Shown here piece after piece: positions 8,735 through 15,167 of a DNA stretch of 15,167 nucleotides. The stretch's first letter is position 1; each line of letters begins with the position of its first letter. The stretch lies in NCBI GenBank assembly GCA_028565635.1, contig JAOXYB010081054.1, positions 7,924 through 23,090 of the forward strand. Reading direction: 5' to 3'. This DNA comes from Phoronis ovalis. Its lineage: Eukaryota; Phoronida; Phoronidae. Position numbers and translations under genes: made by a program. The notes beneath the pieces were generated by a model that ran no database searches, was not told the origin of the DNA, and saw only the letters and a list, made by a program, of their open reading frames with translations.

Positions 8735-9890
8735 TTTCCCGAAATGGGCGTAAACTAAAGTAACGTGCACTATTGGGAACAAACATGATGACCAGTTGGC
8801 CAGGTTGGAAGTAATTGGGTCAAAATTACATATGATTGGCTTAATAAACCCACCATCCTATGACCTTCGTGAATCCACCTTCCAATCATCGCTTCGTCTT
8901 TCCCGAAATGGACGCAACGTAACATACACTCTCGGGTACAAACATAGACACCAGTTGACCATGTTAGAAGTAATCAGGGTCAAACTTATATCCGACGTGT
9001 ACTTTGACCAGTAGTTACCCTGTACCTAATATGAAGATGATTCCACAAAAACAAAAGCTATTATTGCAAGCTAACATCTTGAGAACAAACATGGCTGCAA
9101 GTCAGCCATCTTGGAAGTTATCCCAGTCAAAATTACTGCCAATCTGCACTTTGACCAGTATTTAGCCTGTACCAAATATAAAGCTGATATGATAAAACTG
9201 AAGCAGTCATTGCAAGACAAGGAAAGTGTTACGCAAATGAAAAATGTCGAAGATTCGTATCGGAATTTGACCTGTTTCTCAAGGTCATTTTGAAATGTCA
9301 CCTAGCCTAATACACCCCACCAGCCTATGGGCTTTGTGATCTACTTTCGAATCGTCCAGTCATCGCTTCATCTTTCCCAAAATGGGTGCAACGTAACGTG
9401 TACTATTGGGAAAGAACATGGCCACCAGTCGGCCATCTTGAAAGTGATCCACATGGAAATTAGACAATCTGCATTTGATCTGTATTTACCCTGTACCAAA
9501 CATAAAGTTGATCGGATAAAAACTGAAGCAGTTATTGCGCGACAAAGAAAGTATTACGTACAAAAAATGTTGAAGATTCGCATTGGCATTCATTTTGAAA
9601 TGTCACCAACCCATAGCCTACGTGAATTCACCTTCGAATCGTCAAGTCAATGCTTTGTCTTTCCCGAAATGGGCGCAACATGAGGTACACTCTCGGGTGC
9701 AAACATGGCCACCAATCTGCCATGTTGGAAGTAATCGAGGTCAAAATTATATCTTACCCTGTACCAAATACGAAGATGATCTGACAAAAAGCTGAAGCCA
9801 TTATAGCGAGACAAAAAAAGGTTACATACACTCCGCATACCTACGACTATATGCCCATTCACTATACATAGTGATGGTCATAAAAATGGT
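8735..9890 (+). mobile_element. Array 2 of the ~324-bp monomer repeat family
   Basis: The array has the same monomer landmarks and orientation as the one at 5878. GACCAGTAGTTACCCTGTACC is at 9005, GACCAGTATTTAGCC at 9153 and GATCTGTATTTACCC at 9477. The full-length interval (9153 to 9477) is 324 bp. The short variant unit with GCTAACATCTTGAGAACAAAC lies between 9005 and 9153. A later monomer lacks about 50 bases, and the array ends at the shared hairpin. It lies in the intron between exons 5 and 6. Longer open frames here, such as 9327-9683, are incidental. Confidence 0.85.
9852..9880. repeat. Terminal hairpin of array 2
   Basis: TGCCCATTCACTAT pairs with ATAGTGATGGTCA around a two-base loop, matching the hairpin of array 1 and preceded by the same ACTATAT context. 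The two hairpins mark a common end for the arrays. Confidence 0.7.
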
Positions 9891-10067
9891 TTGCAATGTG
9901 TACACACTGTTTAATGACTTAAGAAACAACATATAATTTTATAATGTGCTAGAAGGGAGACATACAACTTTTCATTTACAAATGCTTACTTAAAAAAAAC
10001 AAAATGTATGAATACTTTCCCAATGACTGCAGATGCTATTAACCTGTTAGCAGTTACTGACACTTAC

Positions 10068-10116
10068 TTTCAATCGCTTTATCTGTCAATTTGTGAACAT
10101 TAGCTTTTTCTAGGTT
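10068..10116 (-). CDS. Exon 5, small exon
   Basis: This 49-bp exon lies between a good acceptor (GTGTTTTCTTGTAG) and a near-consensus donor (GAAA|GTAAGTG). It enters in phase 0, leaves in phase 1, and encodes NLEKANVHKLTDKAIE plus one base. It is too short to stand on its own. The support is the two strong splice sites, the exact phase match on both sides, and a helical, charged peptide like its neighbours. Confidence 0.75.
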
Positions 10117-10545
10117 CTACAAGAAAACACTTATTCTTGAATGTTTGTTTTAAATTTTTGACATCTATGAGTGAATCTTTTTTCTTAAATGTCTGATGCT
10201 GTTGGGGTAAAAACATATAACATTTACTTACATGTTAAGCCAAGGAAATCAGAACACAGAAGACTAATAAAATACATGAAAAAAAAGATTGAAAATGGAA
10301 GCAAACAGGCATGCAATAATGATGTTTGAAATGCCAAAATGAAAACAAAAATATACAAAATTCTATTTACCTTAACAAATTGCTAAAATCATGCAGTGTT
10401 GACAATTTAATACTGTGATTAAACGTTTTCAGTCACAATGTACGATCTTTAAGTCAAAACAAGTAAATCACTAAAATCCGGTGTACAGTTTCAAAAAAAT
10501 TCTTAAGAAATACAAAATCAATTCTTGCATTTCAGATCAAATTAC

Positions 10546-10732
10546 CTCTACAGATATATTTTCAACACTTCGTATACCACCTGCAGCTTCATAGAATCCT
10601 AGTTTCTCTAATATAGTGGCCACTGATTCCTTAAATCGATTCATTGCCCGCATAACTCGATTACTTTGGGAGAGAACATCCATAACCTGATCCTTATGAT
10701 GCTTTTCACCGTACACTTTGTTGTTTTCATTT
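10546..10732 (-). CDS. Exon 4, helical block
   Basis: The exon is 187 bp. Its first base completes an arginine codon begun in the previous exon, and it leaves in phase 0 at TAGAG|GTAAT. The peptide contains QVMDVLSQSNRVMRAMNRF and SVATILEKLGFYEAAGG, which read as two or three amphipathic helices ending in a glycine turn. It looks more globular than the flanking coiled coils. The hydrophobic pattern and the GFYEAAGG turn make this the best short query for homology searching in the N-terminal half. I do not recognise it. Confidence 0.88.
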
Positions 10733-10959
10733 CTATAAATTAAGATTTTCAAAATAACTCAGACAAATAATTTCTCTAGAAAATCTTTAAAATTTCACTG
10801 TGCTCCTAGTGGGGAATTTTAGCAATTTAGTATATTTTTGAAATTGCTCATTCTTATCTTAAGTTAAGGAAGTTTTGGTTTTCTCAAAGTTAATTTCAAT
10901 GTCAGATTTTATTTATCCACAATTGTGAAAGAAATAGAACAGGGATTTACACAAATCAC

Positions 10960-11066
10960 CTTCTATCCTCCTGTTTTAACAACATTTTCAATCGGGATAT
11001 TTCATCTTCATACTTCTTCTTCATATGATTAATTACACGCTTTCCTCCATCACTTAGAGGTGTGTC
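10960..11066 (-). CDS. Exon 3, charged helical segment
   Basis: The exon is 107 bp, entering in phase 0 and leaving in phase 2 (AG|GTGATT). The acceptor CTTTTTTAG is strong. The peptide begins DTPLSDGGKRVINHMKKKYE and continues as a lysine/glutamate-rich amphipathic helix with leucine and isoleucine spacing typical of coiled coil (EISRLKMLLKQ). The opening TPLSDGGK stretch is a likely flexible linker from the acidic end of the preceding exon. Too short to place in a family. Confidence 0.85.
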
Positions 11067-13146
11067 CTAAAAAAGTATATACGTACAGTGAGCAAAAAAC
11101 ATTACAGCATTAAACTTATCAACATAATTATGAATTTTTTAAAGGAACTTATTTTTCCATTGGAATGAGTTCAGTTGATGACATATATCGTTACAGTAAG
11201 ATAGATCATCCCATAATTTCAGAAAGGACTGGTCAAGGTATCGGGATAGCACCACAAGCTGTGTTTACTGAAACATGGATTCAGTTGTGGACTAAATTTT
11301 TATTGCATTAATTATCTTTTTTACTTCAGTCTACTCTACAACTCATAAATATAAATTACAGCTACATGTAAAATTTAATTGTTTGCATAACTATATCCAC
11401 TCTAAGAATTAAATTTTCAATAATTTTGTTATTCTCTGCAATCTTATTTGACCTTATTTCTTTAATTTACTGTTTTGCCACATGCAATTTTACAGAAGAT
11501 GAATCTACATCAAAATTCAATAATGAAACAGCTTAGCTAACTGATACATTTTTGTAATTTACGGTTTTTGAACCTATAGGTAAATTTCAGAAATCACCGG
11601 GTCTGCAAAATAATGCAAACAAATACTGGAAGAGGAATTTATTAACTATTAATGGAAAACTATCTAAATTGGACAAAACATAACTGCACACTTGAGGCAC
11701 CAACTCATCAATGGACTCACAGAGGTGTCTCCTAGCCTTTTATCCTCCATCCAGATGAGGGGTGGTCATGAGGCCAGTGTGTGGCAATAATGATAAAGAC
11801 TTGTCACAGGAGCAAATTAACATAGTTTCACCATTATGTTACTTCAAAAAAAATTTAATTAATGATCTTCAAGCTATGATTAATTTTTCTTTTAATTGTT
11901 AATTCCAGCCCTTAATAATTCAAGTACTACTGTCACGGAATTGTCAGTTAGGTAAGAAAATGATTGAATTCATCATCCCCTGTCTTTTATATCAATCTTG
12001 TAATTAAATAAGAGAATACAATAATTGGTGAAGAGATATCAACTCATAAAATGGGTCCTTTTACACAGTGATAATCAAGCATTTATTGAAAATTGCATAC
12101 AGTATGCTTTCTACGCATGATATGGCATGAAATTTACAGAATTGTGTATAGAAGCAATACTATAAGTGATATATTTTATATAAATATAAAGCATCAACCA
12201 GTTGAGACATGATGTCAGCCAGGCAGTGAAAACACCACTATAGGCTCACTTGTATCATATGACAAATATTTTTGAGTACAATTACAATTTATTTTTTGAG
12301 TACATTACAGATGATGAATAATTAAATGTCCCAGCTTTATTTTCTTGAAAAGTATTAACAGCATGTAAATTTAAGAAAATATAGTGTGGCTTATTTGAGC
12401 TAACGACGTGCCTACTTCATGTATCCCTAATTAACTGGTATGTTCTAAGCACTTTTATACCTGGACTCCCCAGCAATAGATGAATTAACCAATTAGCTAT
12501 TTCAATGCCACTTTGGCTTTAACAACCTTTGCATTACTAATGGCAGCTTCTTTCAATAACTCATCTATAACACTAATACCTTTCTTTGATCAGCATTATC
12601 ACTATTCAGTTCCGGAATTATTACACATGCTCAAATTACTGTTAAACATGATCATTTTGTGATGTGTAACTTGAAAACGTGGTTTTGCTGATTTTCATAT
12701 AAAACTGCATCTTGCTCAAATTTTACAATTATTTACAAACATTATTTATATCTAATAGTTTTGTCAGTCCAAATATGTTCTTCCTTTTTCTCAAACATTT
12801 ACTCAGCTTCAATGTTCTAGTCTTACTTTTTTCCTATCATTGCTTATGACAATGCTAAGGGCAAGGTATGCAGATCAATGGCAAAATGAAAAAATACTTA
12901 ATGCCATTTTTAAAAAAATCACTTTTGGCATTTTATAACATCTCAAGTGCTATCAGATACGTTCAGTGCAAAACATACAGCCCAGAAACTGTAGTGCACA
13001 ACATAGCACCATTGTCGTGAATATATTAACCAATATTTACATTCTTAATACAAGCTAGATAGATATCAAATATGATCAGCAAAAAGGTCTAGTATAAGGT
13101 TTATACATTTATATATGATAGTGCCTGCTACAGCTTCAAAACATAC
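11067..13146. other. Large intron 2, no convincing gene
   Basis: Intron of 2,080 bp, mostly AT-rich. A somewhat GC-richer patch at 11690-11800 (GGACTCACAGAGGTGTCTCC, GAGGGGTGGTCATGAGGCC) stands out and may be a repeat fragment. A minus-strand stretch around 12497-12588 reads about 30 codons with a plausible protein composition (IDELLKEAAISNAKVVKAK) then a stop. It does not fit the phase of this gene, so I treat it as a fossil at most. Confidence 0.5.
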
Positions 13147-13299
13147 CTCGTCCACATTATCCTCACTTTTAGGAGTAAACATTGATTTCCTTCTTGCATC
13201 TTCTTCATCTTTGAGCTTCTTTGTTTGGCACTCAATTAGATCTTCTTTTACTTTAATTATTTCTTGAAGATTGTCAACTGTTTTTTCCAAGTCATCCAC
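13147..13299 (-). CDS. Exon 2, coiled-coil segment
   Basis: This exon of 51 codons is phase 0 at both ends. The acceptor is TTTTAAAG|GTGG and the donor is CGAG|GTATGT. It begins VDDLEKTVDNLQEII and shows hydrophobic residues at heptad spacing (L4, V8, L11, I15, I22, L29), followed by a charged stretch rich in lysine and aspartate/glutamate. A dimerising coiled coil is the straightforward reading. The segment ends in an acidic linker, SEDNVDE. The first residue is valine read through the splice junction, so this is an internal exon and not a start site. Confidence 0.85.
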
Positions 13300-13619
13300 C
13301 TTTAAAATTTAAAAAATCTAAAATAAAAACTAACTATAGGTTACAAACTTAACCTTAATATACCACACATCAAACACAGATTAATTTACAGCTTTTCGAG
13401 CTAGAACTAAAATAATTTTCAAAATATCTTTGAAAAAACATTTTGCAAAAACATTTGCCAAACATTAAAACCAATCATCTACCACGAATATGAGTCATGT
13501 TTTTTCAAAACAGAAAATGTATAAAAATGCTTAAATTTCATAGACAGTTCCATATTTTTCAAAAAGCTCTTATAAATATTACTAAATTCCATTTTATTTA
13601 CCATTTTCCTTTATAAAAA

Positions 13620-13800
13620 CAGCCATTAATTAATGTTTGGGTAGAACGACTTTATGCACAGACTTGATTTTTGGGGCACGGACATATCTTGTGATACAAG
13701 CCCAAGAAACATTCATCATTATAAATATTTGTTACTAATAGACACTCAGGGATACTTTAAAAATGCCCCCTACTCCCCAAATGGTCCTTTGTGGCTTCAA
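13620..13800 (+). repeat. Direct repeat, copy 1
   Basis: TTAATTAATGTTTGGGTAGA at about 13627, followed by TTATGCACAGACTTGATTTTTGG, is repeated 355 bp downstream. The unit ends near CCCCTACTCCCCAAATGGTCC, also mirrored in copy 2. It lies in the intron between exons 1 and 2. The family is not recognised. Confidence 0.75.
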
Positions 13801-13969
13801 AGGGAATTTGACAGGGTCAACTTATAATAATGATTTTTATGTTCTCTAATAGGGTCAACAGGTTAGTCTTTGTTTCTACCATTTTGCATTCTTGAGTTAT
13901 GTGCAGTTAAAGTTTAGATAACATCACCAGTATGCTTATTACAACTTTTGCCTTTATAAATAAGCAAAG

Positions 13970-14295
13970 TCATTAATTAATTAATTAATGTTTGGGTAGA
14001 GCAACCTTATGCACAGACTTGATTTTTGGCACAGAGACACATGAATTGCAGCACTAGCCCAGAAAAAATCATTATTATTATAATTTTCTACTAACAAACA
14101 TCAAGGGCATTAAATAGACTACTTCCCTATATATTTAAATGGGATTTCTTATAAACCTAACTAATCCTACAATTTTTATCCTAGAGATATGATTTATGGA
14201 TCAATGCATTCATCACACATACACACAAAAAATGTAGTAAGCCTATTTTTTACCCCTACCCCAAAATGGCCCCTTTATGGTTAAAACAGCCTTCA
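13970..14295 (+). repeat. Direct repeat, copy 2
   Basis: Same start landmark (TGTTTGGGTAGAGC at 13989, TTATGCACAGACTTGATTTTTGG), ending near CCCCTACCCCAAAATGGCCCC at about 14255. It is longer than copy 1, with the start landmarks 355 bp apart and the end landmarks about 490 bp apart, so copy 2 carries extra sequence or copy 1 a deletion. The copies are diverged but in the same orientation. Confidence 0.75.
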
Positions 14296-14456
14296 CCTAT
14301 TACACAATTTCAAAACAAAATGTGCTAGAGCAAAATTATTTAACAAACAAGTGCATATAACATCTTTGCACTACTTAATTTTTTAACAACTAAATATAAA
14401 TAAGGGTGGCAAGTTAATGCATTCTGTATTCAAATTTGGTTCGCAATAACACTTAC

Positions 14457-14793
14457 ACGTTTAGCAGTCTCATCTTTGAATGATGACTCATATTGCTCCC
14501 CATCATCTTTGACCGAGGTCGCACATTCTGAGTCATCTTTCACTGATTTCTTCAGTAATGATATACGATGTTTCATTTTTTCGCTTTCTGTTTTTCCTTC
14601 ACATGAATCTTCTGAATATTGTATGTTAGCAAGATCAGGTTCAGAAGGTGATAAGACAGCATGAATCCCATCACGATCAGTTCGATAATACACCCGATCA
14701 TTACACATATTTCTTGAGGATCTGTGATGTAGTGAATCTAAATAGCATGTCACATTTGCTTTAGTTTTTTTTAACCTAACGCGAAAGATTATT
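14457..14793 (-). CDS. Exon 1 in window, acidic/charged N-terminal segment
   Basis: The donor is ACGT|GTAAGT at 14456, phase 0, after the residues DETAKR. The coding part is hydrophilic, with serine, aspartate, glutamate and lysine clusters and a near-repeat, SVKDDSE followed by SVKDDGE. The upstream boundary is uncertain. I chose the acceptor CTGTAACCAG at 14794 because of its pyrimidine-rich tract. A second acceptor, CTATTTAG at 14738, or a start at the ATG at 14708 (MCNDRVYY) would also keep the frame. The frame stays open to 14993, but the part above about 14850 lies in a 30-bp tandem repeat whose period preserves any frame, so it is not evidence of coding. Function unknown. Confidence 0.65.
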
Positions 14794-14848
14794 CTGGTTA
14801 CAGCAGAGAGAATTTGCATACAGAATTCTGAAACTTTAGTGTCATGTA

Positions 14849-15167
14849 ACCCGGGGGGGTTACTCATGATTTTTTGACTACGGGGATGTGCCGCAGAACC
14901 CAATCCAAATTTTTGGAAATATAAGGGTAGCAATCCAAATTTTGTGAAATATAAGGGTAGCAATCCAAAAATTTTAAAATATTTATGCAGCAATCCATTT
15001 TTACGTAAACTGACTGATGCAAACCAAATTCCAAAAATCTTTTTATGGATACAAACCTAAATTGTTTGCTAGCGCGCTGTAAGCAGTTGGTAGCAATCCA
15101 AATTTTTGAATTTCTTTACGGTAGCAATCCAAAAAAATACAGTAAGAAGTATATACAATCCAAATCC
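14849..15167. mobile_element. Poly-G element with 30-bp tandem units (partial)
   Basis: A sharp boundary CATGTAAC-CCGGGGGGGTTACTCATG is followed by CTACGGGGATGTGCCGCAG and then tandem units with GCAATCCAAATTTTT. CAATCC falls at 14901, 14931, 14961 and 14991 (exactly 30 bp), then in decayed form near 15020 and 15050, and at 15094, 15125 and 15156 (31 bp). The poly-G start and ATGTGCCGC are features I associate from memory with a widespread invertebrate repeat family. It runs off the right edge, just upstream of exon 1. Confidence 0.7.

Larger units (their letters stand above)
1..14793 (-). other. Multi-exon gene, unrecognised coiled-coil and repeat protein (partial)
   Basis: Twelve exons on the minus strand join into one open frame of about 1,180 codons. 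Each intron begins with GT and ends with AG. The phases through the eleven junctions are 0, 0, 2, 0, 1, 0, 0, 0, 2, 2, 2, and each exon supplies exactly the bases the next needs. This agreement is the main evidence that the exons belong together. The last exon is open at position 1, and an upstream exon is expected beyond 15167. Predicted features are two coiled-coil stretches, a duplicated exon pair, D-P-x-F decapeptide repeats and a C-terminal series of short probable beta repeats. I see no signal peptide, membrane segment or catalytic motif. A cytoskeletal, ciliary or centrosomal scaffold would fit, but that is a guess from architecture only. Confidence 0.85.

Noticed and set aside
8796-9862. 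Frames up to 118 codons in array 2
   Set aside because: Same repeat family as array 1. The frames are not conserved between equivalent monomers.
12497-12588. About 30 minus-strand codons with protein-like composition in intron 2
   Set aside because: Neighbouring splice sites would enter in the wrong phase, and the stretch ends in a stop. At most a fossil fragment.
14794-14993. Minus-strand open frame extending exon 1 upstream to a methionine
   Set aside because: The upstream part lies in 30-bp tandem repeats, where the period keeps any stop-free frame open. Several acceptors exist between it and the reliable exon.

Overview
The window looks like AT-rich animal nuclear DNA, most likely from an invertebrate. 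The genes are split by GT-AG introns, introns make up most of the length, and the introns hold decayed non-autonomous repeats and minisatellites. The repeats, including a poly-G element ending in GATGTGCCGC, are of the kind I associate with bivalves and other marine invertebrates. That placement is an inference. I see no bacterial operon, CRISPR array, tRNA or rRNA.

One gene on the minus strand accounts for all the convincing coding sequence. I reconstruct twelve exons, in transcript order: 14793-14457, 13299-13147, 11066-10960, 10732-10546, 10116-10068, 8527-8424, 7756-7574, 5667-5545, 4463-4381, 3159-3031, 2419-2345 and 2010-1. Every junction has a GT donor and an AG acceptor, and the codon phase is preserved across all eleven introns. 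The gene runs off the window at position 1, with no stop, and very probably at the high end too. It encodes at least about 1,180 residues. In order these are an acidic, charged N-terminal part, a coiled coil, a helical block, a basic block, a second coiled coil, a pair of duplicated short exons, and a 669-codon exon. That exon carries five ten-residue D-P-x-F repeats near its start and a long run of short repeats with a Y-T-x-x-G-K core at its end. I do not recognise the family and assign no symbol.

The introns hold most of the other structure. The two duplicated exons lie in a tandem duplication of about 330-360 bp. One copy was later hit by a 354-bp TA-flanked MITE whose empty site survives in the other copy. 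A repeat family with a monomer of about 324 bp occurs in three introns in the same orientation, and two of the arrays share a terminal hairpin. There is also a 22-bp minisatellite, an inverted-repeat (foldback) region, a pair of 355-bp-spaced direct repeats, and, at the right edge, a poly-G element with 30-bp tandem units.

The many short open frames elsewhere are best explained as shadows of the exons or of these repeats.
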